The notes: a model not told the origin generated them from the letters alone. A DNA stretch of 64,000 nt from JAZIHH01 sp036678685 (GCA_036678685.1 JAZIHH010000020.1:372001-436000); one strand, 5' to 3'. Numbered from the stretch's first letter, positions 1 to 9,329 are shown. Program-made: numbers and translations.

Positions 1-77
1 TTTGAAGTTGTGATCGCGAATAAATAATAGACAAAAAAGATATTGCTGAATACAGGCAACAGGAAAGGATGAAATTG

Positions 78-2801
78 ATGAAGTCAGATAAATGGTATTT
101 TCAAGGTGACGAAGGCGAGTTTATCTTGGAAAATCCACATAAGACCAGCTATCTTTATTTTCCCCTGGCCAATGAAGCCGGACTTATGGCCTCGATTACC
201 CCTTCTTTACACGGCGATATCAAGGCGGGGCAGAACAGTTTTTTGACGGTACCGGTTTCCGCGGAAGATCTACACATTTCCCGTGCCGGCAGGGATTTCT
301 GGTTTTATATTGACGGGACTGGTCCCTGGTCGGCAGCGGGTCATTTTCCCCGGCAGGAAGTAGATACTTTGGATGACTGTGGGGAAGAGGTGAAACTGAC
401 GGCCGGCTTCCTTTGGCATAAAGTGCTCAGGGAAAACCGGCGGATTGGGATCAGGGTGGAGATTACCAATTTTGTCCCGGTTAATGACGATAAAGTGGAA
501 CTGATGAAAGTTAAAATCACCAATTTACGCGCGGAAAAGATACATATAACGCCTACAGGAGCTGTTCCCCTCTTTTGCCGTTCCGCCGACAACCTGCGGG
601 ATCATCGACACGTTACTTCTCTTTTACATAAAATATCCACCACCACTTTTGGGATTGAAGTAAAGCCGACTCTTTTATTTGATGAGCGCGGACATAAAGT
701 CAATGAGGTGGCCTACGGGGTTTTTGGCGCGGAAGGCGGGGGAATTCCGCCGGTAGGTTTTTTCCCTCTGGTAGAAGAGTTTTTAGGGGAGGGAGGCGCT
801 TTTCATCGGCCGGAAGCAGTGGTGAAAAACCCGGATGTTCTGCATAAAGCAGGGGAAAGTCTGGAGGGGTATGAAGCAGTGGGCGCCCTGCGTTTTCGCC
901 GGACGACTCTGGCGCCTGGGGAAAGCAGGTCTTATATTATGGTGCTGGTAATAAATGAAGAAGGGCCGGCAGCGGGTCCGGCAGGCAAGTACTGTTCTGA
1001 AGAGGCTTTTGATTATTTTCTACAGGAAAATAAGGATTTTTGGCGGAAAAAACTCAGCGCTTTGCAGCTGCATCTCCGGGATAGTGAGTATAGTCACTGG
1101 CTAAAATGGGTCGCCTTACAGCCGGTTTTACGCCGCATTTACGGTTGTTCTTTTTTACCCCATCATGATTATGGACGAGGGGGCCGGGGTTGGCGGGATC
1201 TTTGGCAAGATTGCATGGCCCTGTTGGTTATGGAACCTGCGGACGTCCGGGAGTTGCTTTTGAACAATTTTGCCGGCGTTCGCTTTGACGGCAGCAATGC
1301 TACGATTATTGGCTCAAAACCGGGGGAGTTTGTTGCCGACCGGAACAATATCAGCCGGGTGTGGATGGACCATGGGGTGTGGCCGTTTTTCACAACCAGG
1401 TTATACCTGGAAGAAACAGGAGACATGGAGTTTTTGCTAACTCCCCAGACCTATTTTAGAGACGACCGGATTATGCGCGGGCGTGAGAAGGACCACAGCC
1501 TGCGACCGGAAGACGGTAATAAACTGCGGCAGAAGAACGGAGAGATTTATTACGGATCGGTTCTGGAGCATCTCCTGGTGCAGAACTTAACGGCTTTTTT
1601 TAATGTCGGTCCGCATAATAAAATTAGGCTCGAGGGAGGAGACTGGAACGATGCCTTTGATATGGCGGGGGAAAAGGGGGAAAGTGTCGCTTTTACCGCG
1701 TTTTACGGGTGGAACCTCTTAGAACTCGGCAATTTAGTTTGCGCCTTACAGGAACAGACCGGAAGAAAAGAGGTGGAGCTTGCCCGGGAGATCGGGGTTC
1801 TGCTGGATACTGTAACAGGTCAGATTAATTACGATTCCGTCCGGGAAAAACAAAAATTATTTGCCGATTATTTGGAGATGTGCCGGGACAAAATTTCCGG
1901 GGAAAAGATCCGTATTCGCCTTAAGGATTTAGCCCGCGATTTAAGACGAAAAGGAAATTGGATCATAGAAGACATAAAAGCAACGGAGTGGCTCACAGAC
2001 AGTAACGGTCAACAGTGGTTCAACGGCTATTATGATAATGACGGGCAAAGAGTGGAAGGTGAATATCCCACGGGGATAAGGATGACCCTGGCCGGACAAG
2101 TGTTTACGCTTATGGGCGGAGCGGCCGACGACGGGCGGGCGCCTGCGCTTATAGCGGCGGTCAACAAATATTTATATGATCCGGTAGTAGGCGGTTACCG
2201 TCTGAATACCGACTTTAAAGAACTGCGGTTAAACTTGGGAAGATGTTTTGGGTTTGCCTACGGACATAAAGAAAACGGCGCTGTTTTTAGCCACATGGTG
2301 GTGATGTACGCTTATGCCCTTTATGAGAAAGGGTTTGTCCGGGAAGGATACCGGGTTTTAAATACCCTTTACCGGTTGGCTGTGAATTTCCCCGTAAGTC
2401 GGATTTATCCGGGAATTCCCGAATATTTCAATATAAAGGGCCGGGGCATGTATCATTATCTTACCGGTTCGGCAAGCTGGCTCTTGCTTACCCTTCGCCG
2501 TCAGGTTTTTGGCATCCGGGGGTTGTGGGGAGAACTCAAAATAGAACCGAAACTGGTCAAAGAGGAATTTACCCAGGCCGGGGAAGCGGCAATCCGAACT
2601 GTATTCGCCGGTAAAGAACTGGAGATTGTCTATAAAAACCCCCAAGCGCTTGATTACGGGCAATATGTAATCAAAAACGTCATGGTAAATCGGGAAAAAA
2701 TAAACATTGAGACGGATAGACGGTCTATTGTTTTACCCAAAAAGTTTTTAGAAAAGTTGGCTCCGGGTAAAGTCCACCTGGTGGAGATAGAATTGGGGTA
2801 A
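78..2801 (+). CDS. GH94 family glycoside phosphorylase
   Basis: This 907-residue protein is a GH94 (cellobiose phosphorylase-like) enzyme, which splits a beta-glucoside with phosphate to give glucose-1-phosphate inside the cell. The family's DWND motif, which carries the general-acid aspartate, is at residues 522-525, followed by a Trp/Tyr/Gly-rich (alpha/alpha)6 barrel. There is no signal peptide, as expected for a cytoplasmic phosphorylase. An in-frame ATG at 69 directly abuts the AGGAAAGG ribosome site at 61-68, so ATG 78, nine bases downstream, is the better start. The GH16 laminarinase and sugar importer downstream suggest the substrate is laminaribiose or another beta-glucan disaccharide. 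The specificity is inference; cellobiose or beta-1,2-oligoglucan cannot be excluded. Confidence 0.85.
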   Translation: MKSDKWYFQGDEGEFILENPHKTSYLYFPLANEAGLMASITPSLHGDIKAGQNSFLTVPVSAEDLHISRAGRDFWFYIDGTGPWSAAGHFPRQEVDTLDDCGEEVKLTAGFLWHKVLRENRRIGIRVEITNFVPVNDDKVELMKVKITNLRAEKIHITPTGAVPLFCRSADNLRDHRHVTSLLHKISTTTFGIEVKPTLLFDERGHKVNEVAYGVFGAEGGGIPPVGFFPLVEEFLGEGGAFHRPEAVVKNPDVLHKAGESLEGYEAVGALRFRRTTLAPGESRSYIMVLVINEEGPAAGPAGKYCSEEAFDYFLQENKDFWRKKLSALQLHLRDSEYSHWLKWVALQPVLRRIYGCSFLPHHDYGRGGRGWRDLWQDCMALLVMEPADVRELLLNNFAGVRFDGSNATIIGSKPGEFVADRNNISRVWMDHGVWPFFTTRLYLEETGDMEFLLTPQTYFRDDRIMRGREKDHSLRPEDGNKLRQKNGEIYYGSVLEHLLVQNLTAFFNVGPHNKIRLEGGDWNDAFDMAGEKGESVAFTAFYGWNLLELGNLVCALQEQTGRKEVELAREIGVLLDTVTGQINYDSVREKQKLFADYLEMCRDKISGEKIRIRLKDLARDLRRKGNWIIEDIKATEWLTDSNGQQWFNGYYDNDGQRVEGEYPTGIRMTLAGQVFTLMGGAADDGRAPALIAAVNKYLYDPVVGGYRLNTDFKELRLNLGRCFGFAYGHKENGAVFSHMVVMYAYALYEKGFVREGYRVLNTLYRLAVNFPVSRIYPGIPEYFNIKGRGMYHYLTGSASWLLLTLRRQVFGIRGLWGELKIEPKLVKEEFTQAGEAAIRTVFAGKELEIVYKNPQALDYGQYVIKNVMVNREKINIETDRRSIVLPKKFLEKLAPGKVHLVEIELG

Positions 2802-2821
2802 AAAAACAACCAGAATACCTT

Positions 2822-2885
2822 CGTCGCTCGCTACCCGTCGCCGATCGCCCGGGCGAATCTTAGTGCCCGTCGCTCGCTACCCGTC
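2822..2885. repeat. Intergenic 18-bp direct repeat pair
   Basis: The 18-base word CGTCGCTCGCTACCCGTC occurs exactly at 2822-2839 and again at 2868-2885. Read on the other strand it is GACGGGTAGCGAGCGACG, which resembles the ACGAG-rich repeats at 32005-32265. No gene is visible between 2802 and 2997. Confidence 0.6.
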
Positions 2886-2997
2886 ACCGGCTGCCCGTAT
2901 GTATTTCAGTGTTTGTTGCTGGTCCCTCGTAGTTGTTGGTTGCCGCTGCGCCGGTGCTGTTGGGTTTTGTTGAGATTTGGATCATGGGGTGGTAGTA

Positions 2998-3438
2998 ATG
3001 AAAACCGAACAGAAACTGGTGGAAATTCACGAGTACCGGGGTGATGGATACCGGCCGCTGATTGATTTTGGAGCCTGGCGGGTTGCTTTGCTAAAATACT
3101 GTGACGAATTGCGTCCGGAAAATATAGAAACCATGCAACGGCACGAAGAGACGGACGAAGTTTTTGTTTTACTCCGGGGGAAATGTCTCTTGTTTGCCGG
3201 GGACGGGAAAGAGGAAGCCGGAGATGTTCATATTTACCCGATGGAGCCTTTGAAGTTGTTTAATGTAAAAAAGGGTGTCTGGCATACTCATTCCCTGAGC
3301 GAAGAGGCAGTGGTCCTCATCGTTGAAAACCGGGATACCACTTCCGCCAATTCTCCGGTTATCCGGTTGAACGATGAACAGCGAAGAAAAATTCAGCAGG
3401 CGGCTGTAGACTTTGGCCTGTTGACAGGGAAGGGTTAA
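2998..3438 (+). CDS. Small single-domain cupin protein
   Basis: This 146-residue protein has the look of a one-domain cupin: a HEETDEVFVLLRG segment (H, E and E of cupin motif 1) at about residues 44-56 and a PxxxxHxH-like GVWHTHS stretch further on (motif 2). Such small cupins often bind a metal and a sugar or act as sugar epimerases or sensors; the exact role cannot be read here. ATG 2998 is preferred because GGGGTGG at 2985-2991 lies six bases upstream; a TTG at 2977 is an alternative. It precedes the GspK-like gene by three bases, so the two are probably cotranscribed. Confidence 0.65.
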   Translation: MKTEQKLVEIHEYRGDGYRPLIDFGAWRVALLKYCDELRPENIETMQRHEETDEVFVLLRGKCLLFAGDGKEEAGDVHIYPMEPLKLFNVKKGVWHTHSLSEEAVVLIVENRDTTSANSPVIRLNDEQRRKIQQAAVDFGLLTGKG

Positions 3439-3441
3439 TTT

Positions 3442-4572
3442 GTGGGAGCAAAGACGACGGTCGAAAGAAAAAAAAGGACCCGGCAAAGAAAGAAAAACGG
3501 CTGGGTTTTATTGTCCGTTGTCTGGTTGCTCTTAATCCTCAGCGGCATGTTGATTTCTGTCAGTTATCCGTTGGAACTGCAAACCGCCCTGCTCGCAGAT
3601 TTCCGCAAAGAGCAGGAACAGCAACAAACAGTCGAAGATTTGTTACAAATAGTAATTCACCGGCTGATGAATGATAACAGCGCCTTTGATGCGCCGGAGA
3701 AAATGGGTTTTTCAATGGATGTACTGGAAGAAATGGGTTACCCGGATGCGGTTGTCGAATTGTGGGATGAGGGAAGCCGGTTTAATTTAAATAATACCCC
3801 CACGGCTCTTTGGAAGCTCTTTCTCCAGGAGCATGAGTTTTACCAGTTGCTTTACGCCTGGTTTTTTCAAGAGGAGGACCCTTTCGTTACCCGTTCTTCT
3901 CTGGTACGCCGGAACAGGCTTCTTTGCCCGGAAGAACTCCGCCTGGTCAGTAACGATGAGCTGTATTACTCCACCTTCTACCCGGAAATTACGGTTTTTG
4001 GTCCTGCCAGTTTTTATCTTCTGGACGGCGAAACATTTGTTTCTCTGTTGCAGCGGGCGGGTGAAAATATTGATTTTTCAACGGAATTGGCGATTATTGA
4101 CACCTTTAACCGGCTGCGTCAAGAAACTATGTACCGTGCGGATCTGGCAACTTTGCTCGCGCAACTGCAACTGCCGGTGATACCGGACATGGAAAGATTG
4201 AGGTCCTTGGTGACCACGCAGGGAATATTAAATCCCAACTATATCAGTGCCCGTTACTTGAATGCTTTGTTTGGGAATAACCCGGATGATATAGAAAAAA
4301 TTGCCGATCTGAGGCAGAGACAAACAGAGAATCCTTTTCCCACCATAGAAGCTTTTGAAAATTATCTTCGCGAGGCTTATGGCGGAGAAGTGTCCGCGGA
4401 AAAGATCCGGCTTCTTTTTACGCTAAAGACTAAAGTATGGGGGGTAAAGATTACGACCTATCCTGCCAATGGCCCGGCCCTTCGCTTACATGTAGTTCTT
4501 CAGCGGGATAGAGATGATGATTTTTCCCGTTGGCGGGTAAAGATTTTGTTCTGGCGGAAAGAATGGTTGTGA
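3442..4572 (+). CDS. GspK-like type II secretion minor pseudopilin
   Basis: The 376-residue product starts with a basic stretch and one hydrophobic helix (about residues 20-42), then a Glu/Gln-rich segment and a WDEGSRFNLNNT stretch near residue 108, the D/E-G-x-x-N-L-N signature of GspK/T2SK minor pseudopilins. The rest is helical, as in the GspK helix-hairpin-helix domain. In known systems GspK sits at the tip of the type II pseudopilus. Here no other gsp gene is adjacent, which is unusual. The GTG start has GGGAAGGG at 3427-3434 with seven bases spacing. A bidirectional terminator follows. The family call is moderately sure; participation in a complete secretion system is not shown by this window. 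Confidence 0.55.
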   Translation: MGAKTTVERKKRTRQRKKNGWVLLSVVWLLLILSGMLISVSYPLELQTALLADFRKEQEQQQTVEDLLQIVIHRLMNDNSAFDAPEKMGFSMDVLEEMGYPDAVVELWDEGSRFNLNNTPTALWKLFLQEHEFYQLLYAWFFQEEDPFVTRSSLVRRNRLLCPEELRLVSNDELYYSTFYPEITVFGPASFYLLDGETFVSLLQRAGENIDFSTELAIIDTFNRLRQETMYRADLATLLAQLQLPVIPDMERLRSLVTTQGILNPNYISARYLNALFGNNPDDIEKIADLRQRQTENPFPTIEAFENYLREAYGGEVSAEKIRLLFTLKTKVWGVKITTYPANGPALRLHVVLQRDRDDDFSRWRVKILFWRKEWL

Positions 4573-4579
4573 ACACCGA

Positions 4580-4609
4580 AAAAAGCGGAGAAAAATCTCC
4601 GCTTTTTTC
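4580..4609. terminator. Bidirectional rho-independent terminator
   Basis: AGCGGAGA (4584-4591) pairs with TCTCCGCT (4596-4603), flanked by an A-run on the left and a T-run on the right. It lies between the convergent GspK-like and GH16 genes and can serve both. Confidence 0.85.
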
Positions 4610-4642
4610 TTATGCATTGACCGCGGGCAGCTTTTTTATATG

Positions 4643-6415
4643 TTACGGCGCCAGCAACCTGGTGGGAAAGTCGTTGGTGTTGTAAGCCATAGTCGCATTA
4701 ACCCCCGAACTCTTGACGATCCTGATCATTAACCGCTGGTTGTTGAGTTGCAACGTTCCGACGTTAAAATTGAAGGTGGTGGGATGGTTGCCCGTACCGG
4801 TTGCCGTTACATTGATGGTCTGATCCCCCAACAGTGTCGCGCCGCTCCCGTCGGCGTTGACTCTGTAGAACGGCACGCGGACATTGGAAGTACTTCCCGG
4901 ATTGTTGGTCCACAAGATAAACGACCAGTTCCCCGCAGGATAAGTTCCGTTCAGTACCGGTGAATACCAGTACAGGGAGGTTTCGTTGATCGTCTTTGTC
5001 GGTTGCCAGCCGGTTACACCGCTCTTCCCCGTCTGCATGTTTTCTCCGGGCGGGTTTACCCCGCTTACCGCCTGGTTGAATAGGTACCAGGTTTTGGCCG
5101 GACTGCCTCCCGGCGGTGGTGTTGGGGTGGGGGTCGGGCCAGACGTCCGGGTCAGCCGTACCCAATTCAGGTTGAACTCGGTGGAAAGCATATTGATCCG
5201 CATAATCTGCTGTCCGGCGTTGAGATAGATGCCATTGGCCCGGACAGTGGTCCAGTTCTGCCAGCCCCCGGTAGGGCCAAAACTCATTGTACCGGTCTTG
5301 TTGACGCCGTTAAAGGAGACGCTGAGGCTGCCGCCGGCGGACAGGGAAGCCACCCGCGCTTCCAGATCGTAGGTTCCGGCTTGCGTTACATTTACGGTGT
5401 ATTCCAGCCACTCGCCGTTTTCGATCCAACCGACATTGTAGCCTCCGCCGCTGTCAGTGCAGGGCTCAATATCCACGTGATCACTGCGGTAAGCGCCTCC
5501 GGAGTTACCGCTCGTGGTGTCGTAATAAGCTACATTCTGGCCGCCGGTATCGTAATTTTCCGCCTGGATGGTCCCGGGGATAACCCACGGAACCCCTCCG
5601 TACGGTCCTTGACCGGGCACCGGTGTGGGAGTAGGTGTAGGTCCGGCGCTTTTTTGGTAGACCCGCACATAATCGATTTTGTATTCGGCAGGAAACTTCG
5701 TGCCCGCATCGGGGGGACCGGGCCAGTTGCCGCCGACGGCCAGGTTCAGGATGATAAAGAAAGGCTCGTGGAAGCAATGGGTGTTGTTTATGCCGTTATG
5801 GATATTGGCTTCCCAGAATTGTACCCCGTCGACAAACCATTTGATTGCCGATTGATCCCATTCGATGGCATATACATGCCAGGCCGACGGATCGGCTACA
5901 TAAGTACTTCCGCCGTAGTAAGCGTGGCCGTTATAATCCCAGTGTATGTAGCCGTGGGTTGCAGTCTCCCTGTTGACATGTTCCATAATATCTATTTCGC
6001 CGCAATTGGGCCAGGGGACACCCGGGAAATTGGCGCCCAGCATCCAAAAGGCCGGCCACAAGCCCTGTCCTATTGGTATAGAAATCCGCGCTTCGATTCT
6101 TCCGTATTTAAACTCCCGTTTACCCTTGGTGGTTATGCGGGAAGATGTGTAATCGCGTCCTCCATAGCTTTCCCGCTTGGCGGTAATGGTCAGTACACCA
6201 TTGGCCACGGTGACGTTCCGGTCGGTATAATATTGCAATTCGTTGTTGCCCCACCCGTGGCCGCCAATTTCGTAGTTCCAGTTGCTCATATTGAGAGAAG
6301 TGCCGTCGAATTCATCGCTCCACACCAGGGTGTAACCATGGGCACAGGTAACTCCCACTGTGCCGATGAGCAGACTAACTGTTAAAACCAACCCCCAAAA
6401 TTTGCCAGCAGACAT
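4643..6415 (-). CDS. Secreted GH16 beta-1,3-glucanase with CBM6
   Basis: This 590-residue exported enzyme hydrolyses beta-1,3-glucan (laminarin type). Order: signal peptide 1-25; GH16 domain about 28-253 with the catalytic motif EIDIME, nucleophile E140, D142 and acid/base E145; a PTPTPTP linker; a CBM6 module about 272-400 (IQAENYD start, later VGWIENGEWLEY); a second PTPTPTPPP linker near 425; and a C-terminal beta-rich module (about 438-590) that I do not recognise. ATG at 6415 is chosen because AAAGGAGGA precedes it and a typical signal peptide begins there; an upstream start at 6499 would add 28 non-signal residues. Two AAACCGGTT(T/A) operators lie upstream, so control by the LacI regulator at 10692-11723 is likely. 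Confidence 0.9.
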   Translation of the reverse strand: MSAGKFWGLVLTVSLLIGTVGVTCAHGYTLVWSDEFDGTSLNMSNWNYEIGGHGWGNNELQYYTDRNVTVANGVLTITAKRESYGGRDYTSSRITTKGKREFKYGRIEARISIPIGQGLWPAFWMLGANFPGVPWPNCGEIDIMEHVNRETATHGYIHWDYNGHAYYGGSTYVADPSAWHVYAIEWDQSAIKWFVDGVQFWEANIHNGINNTHCFHEPFFIILNLAVGGNWPGPPDAGTKFPAEYKIDYVRVYQKSAGPTPTPTPVPGQGPYGGVPWVIPGTIQAENYDTGGQNVAYYDTTSGNSGGAYRSDHVDIEPCTDSGGGYNVGWIENGEWLEYTVNVTQAGTYDLEARVASLSAGGSLSVSFNGVNKTGTMSFGPTGGWQNWTTVRANGIYLNAGQQIMRINMLSTEFNLNWVRLTRTSGPTPTPTPPPGGSPAKTWYLFNQAVSGVNPPGENMQTGKSGVTGWQPTKTINETSLYWYSPVLNGTYPAGNWSFILWTNNPGSTSNVRVPFYRVNADGSGATLLGDQTINVTATGTGNHPTTFNFNVGTLQLNNQRLMIRIVKSSGVNATMAYNTNDFPTRLLAP

Positions 6416-6559
6416 TAATCTTTCCTCCTTTGATTTAAATTTTTTGTTTAGGTTTTGTAGTAAAAAGTTTCCGTTAAGGCTGTTTCTTTCTTTTATCACC
6501 TCCTTTTTATTCTCCGGAATAATTAAGAGATCCGAGCAGGGTTAATATCCCTGTATTTT

Positions 6560-6646
6560 AAACCGGTTTTAGTGCTGTAATGCAGTATATTTCAAGCAAT
6601 AAAGCATTCACTTTAACAAGAGAATTATATAAATTTAAACCGGTTA
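6560..6646. promoter_or_regulatory. Two LacI-type operators upstream of GH16
   Basis: AAACCGGTTT at 6560-6569 and AAACCGGTTA at 6637-6646 are even palindromes with a central CG, the standard LacI-family form. The same core occurs in front of the LacI gene at 11741-11750, which ties the two transcription units together. Confidence 0.7.
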
Positions 6647-6730
6647 CATATTTAACAAAATCCTTTTTAAATTTTTTATTCGACCGCTCAGTTAGTCAAT
6701 AATGAAGTTCGCAATTTTAAAAAGAGAAAA

Positions 6731-6799
6731 GCCATCGGGACTCCGAAATGGTAAGTTACTGAAAGTAAACCAAAGGAGTGTTGCCCGATGGCTTACCAT
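6731..6799. repeat. Overlapping inverted repeats
   Basis: GCCATCGGG (6731-6739) pairs with CCCGATGGC (6784-6792), and ATGGTAAG (6748-6755) pairs with CTTACCAT (6792-6799). The order of the arms means the two stems cannot nest simply. It may be a folded RNA or an old element end; the function is unknown. Confidence 0.5.
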
Positions 6800-6875
6800 A
6801 CTTGGAGCCGGCAAAGGTGAACACTCACCAAAAAGAACCGGTTATCGCTCTGGAACACGGGTAAGGCGATTTAAC

Positions 6876-6983
6876 CATCGTGTCTTTAACACGGTCGTCC
6901 ATATGGTTTGTGGAGTTAATCTTGACGGTAAACGAGAAATTTTAGTGGTCTTGGAGAATAGCCTGAAAGATTCTTCACAATAG
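6876..6983 (+). pseudogene. Possible IS256-type transposase remnant
   Basis: A short reading frame gives VVHMVCGVNLDGKREIL, which resembles the V-Y-x-x-x-G-V-N-x-x-G-K-x-E-V-L strand segment of IS256/Mutator transposases. The reading frame stops at 6983, and no DDE triad or helix-rich C-terminus follows. If genuine it is a decayed fragment; chance similarity is possible. Confidence 0.3.
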
Positions 6984-7373
6984 AAGATATTCTTTAACTT
7001 ATCTTGGTCAGGCGTTGATGCAGCAGTTATAGCCCGGTAGAAGAGTGAAGAAAACGGATCCTGCCGACCTGCGGTATTGAGAGGGAGATGTTGCCGGTTT
7101 TATGAGCTTAAAAGACCGGTCTTTTTTTAGGGAAGAAATGTTCCGCCCGGCGGGGATATAGTCGGCAGGCAGCTATTCCAGGAAGTTGAGGATGTTTAGG
7201 GTATACAAGTAAGGCCAAAATGGTTTGTTTTGGCAGCGGCAGGTCAGGCGCTGGCACTGGTTTTTCCAGCAGCCGGCGTCTCACCCGCCGCGGCTGCAAC
7301 ACCGTTTACCCACACCGACAAGGTTTTCATTTTTACACTTTCAACAGTAGTTTTAGGCAGGGTTATATCCAAA
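6984..7373. other. Non-coding stretch after the importer operon
   Basis: No convincing gene is visible. It contains a 16-base perfect palindrome, AAAAGACCGGTCTTTT, at 7110-7125 with a CCGG core like the local LacI operators, but it is far from any start codon. Confidence 0.5.
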
Positions 7374-8279
7374 TTATCCTTTAAGGGCGCCCATGGTCAA
7401 ACCGGAAATAATCTGTTTGGACATGAAAGCGAAGATTATAAGCAGAGGGAATACGGCAATAGTTGCGCCCACCATAATGGCGCCGTAATGGGTCTGGGCT
7501 GCTCCCTGGAAGGAACGCAAGGCTACCGGAAGGGTGTAAGTGGTGCGTTCTTTCAAAATCACTAATGCACTCATAAAATTATTCCAGGAGCCGATAAATG
7601 AGATCAACCCCAAGGCACCTACTCCCGGTTTGATAATCGGTAACACAACCCGGTAATAAATGGCAAATTCCGAGCACCCGTCAATACGGGCGGCGTCCGT
7701 CAGATCATGGGGCACCGCACTGAGGATATACTGTCGCATCAGGTATATTCCGTAAGCGCCTGCTGCTCCCGGCAGGTACAAGGCGCGGGGTGTGTTGACC
7801 CAGCCAAAATAACTCATCATAATAAAATACGGGACAATACCGAGTAAGGGCGGGATCATGAGGGTGGCAAGCATAAAATTGAAAAGAAAATTTCGCCCTT
7901 TAAATCGGTACATGGCAAATCCGAACCCGCCCAAAGAACAGAAGAACATCGACAGTAGACTGGACATGGCGGCAATATAAAAACTGTTCCAAAGATTACG
8001 CCAAAAAGGTAACCGGTTAAGCAAGACTTCATAGTTGGATAGAAAAGCCTTGGAAAACCAGATCGGCGGCGGCATACGGAAGATTTCCGCCGGACCCCGG
8101 GTGGAAAGGATAAGCATGTACCAGAACGGATAGATGGTAATTAAAGCCCAGACAACCAAGGGCAGATAAAGAAGGAATTTGGATATTCTGCTTTTTACTT
8201 CGATGAAAGATGCCGGTTCTTTTTTTGGCATAAGTATATTTTTTAATTCCTGGGCATTAATAACATTTTTGGCAGCCAT
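7374..8279 (-). CDS. CUT1 ABC sugar permease, MalG type
   Basis: The 301-residue inner-membrane protein has six hydrophobic segments and an EAA-loop variant, DAARIDGCSEFAIYYRVVLP, that contacts the ATPase. It ends like MalG-type proteins (a cytoplasmic GALKG tail). Its ATG overlaps the stop of the upstream permease by one base (TGATG), so translation is coupled. With 8279-9247 it forms the transmembrane pore of an oligosaccharide importer. No ATPase gene is present, as is usual for Firmicute CUT1 systems that share an MsmX-type ATPase. The substrate is probably a beta-gluco-oligosaccharide, by context. Confidence 0.9.
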   Translation of the reverse strand: MAAKNVINAQELKNILMPKKEPASFIEVKSRISKFLLYLPLVVWALITIYPFWYMLILSTRGPAEIFRMPPPIWFSKAFLSNYEVLLNRLPFWRNLWNSFYIAAMSSLLSMFFCSLGGFGFAMYRFKGRNFLFNFMLATLMIPPLLGIVPYFIMMSYFGWVNTPRALYLPGAAGAYGIYLMRQYILSAVPHDLTDAARIDGCSEFAIYYRVVLPIIKPGVGALGLISFIGSWNNFMSALVILKERTTYTLPVALRSFQGAAQTHYGAIMVGATIAVFPLLIIFAFMSKQIISGLTMGALKG

Positions 8280-9247
8280 CAGTCTACCTCCTCATGACTC
8301 CGGAGTAACCTCCTGGTGATTAAGGTAAAGACCAAAATGAACATGAAAGTCACATAAGCGATCGAGGCGGCGCTGCCGAATAAATTCCAGTTGAAAGCGG
8401 TTTGGTAAAGAAACATGGCCAAAGTGTAACCGGCCCGGCCGGTGCCGCCGTGGAGACCGAAAAGGATAAGCGGCTGGTCAAAAAGTTGCATCTGCCCGAT
8501 TATCGTCATGATCACGGCAAACTGGATCATCGGTTTTAAACAGGGAAGGGTGATTTTAAAAAAGATCTGGGGCCACCGGGCACCGTCCACCCTGGCTGCT
8601 TCATATAATTCATGAGGTATAGCCTGCAAACCGGCTAAATAAAGAATGGTATTCCAGCCGGTAAACATCCAGACTACGGTAAAGGAAACGGCCGGACGCA
8701 TCCACGAGGTATTGGCCAGCCAGTTGATGGGAGGATTAAGTCCAAGCCAGGAAAGAAGAGTACTAAGACCGGGTATATTATTAAGTAATACAAGAAGATA
8801 GTTTAAAAATCCACTCGGATGACTGTAGAAAACGGAGAAAACCAAAGAGATGGCTACGGCGGAAGTGACATAAGGCATAAAGATGGTGGCTTTCCAGAAT
8901 TCTTTCATTTTAACGAAACCGAGGTTCAAAATAAAGGCAAAAAACAAAGCCAAAATATGTTGGGGTACACCGCTGTAGATTCCGATAATAATTGTCGTTT
9001 TTAACGCATCCCAGAACATGGGATCCGTAAGGGTATAATAATAGTTTTTCCATCCGACATATTCAATGGCCGACCCGGCCACCCCCGTCCACTTACAGAA
9101 ACTCAGGTAGAGGGCGAAAACGATGGGAAAGGCGCCAAAAATCAGAAAAGCAATATAAAAGGGTGAGATGAAGATGTACGGGGCGGCTTTTTTTTGCCAG
9201 CGCCGGAAAGGGCTCATTTTAAGTTGGCTTGCCACGGGCTTTTCCAT
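8279..9247 (-). CDS. CUT1 ABC sugar permease, MalF type
   Basis: The 322-residue permease has a basic N-terminus, six membrane spans and the EAA motif EAARVDGARWPQIFFKITLP at about residue 222. It is the MalF-type partner of the next gene, with which it overlaps by one base. It lies about 80 bases after the binding-protein gene in the order LacI, binding protein, MalF, MalG, typical for oligosaccharide uptake operons. An ATG at 9247 with an upstream GAGGTGA-type site is used. Confidence 0.9.
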   Translation of the reverse strand: MEKPVASQLKMSPFRRWQKKAAPYIFISPFYIAFLIFGAFPIVFALYLSFCKWTGVAGSAIEYVGWKNYYYTLTDPMFWDALKTTIIIGIYSGVPQHILALFFAFILNLGFVKMKEFWKATIFMPYVTSAVAISLVFSVFYSHPSGFLNYLLVLLNNIPGLSTLLSWLGLNPPINWLANTSWMRPAVSFTVVWMFTGWNTILYLAGLQAIPHELYEAARVDGARWPQIFFKITLPCLKPMIQFAVIMTIIGQMQLFDQPLILFGLHGGTGRAGYTLAMFLYQTAFNWNLFGSAASIAYVTFMFILVFTLITRRLLRSHEEVD

Positions 9248-9329
9248 AAAATCACCTCATTGAGTTTCCGGAGGAAGGTGAAACCACCTTCCTCCGGATG
9301 ATCTGTGATCCTTCGCGGTAAGTTTTATT

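Noticed and set aside
5381..6385. 334-codon plus-strand frame opposite GH16
   Set aside because: The opposite strand carries the complete catalytic GH16 and CBM6 modules; this frame has no supporting features.
7110..7125. Palindrome AAAAGACCGGTCTTTT as operator or terminator
   Set aside because: It has no loop for a terminator and no start codon nearby for an operator, so neither role is supported.
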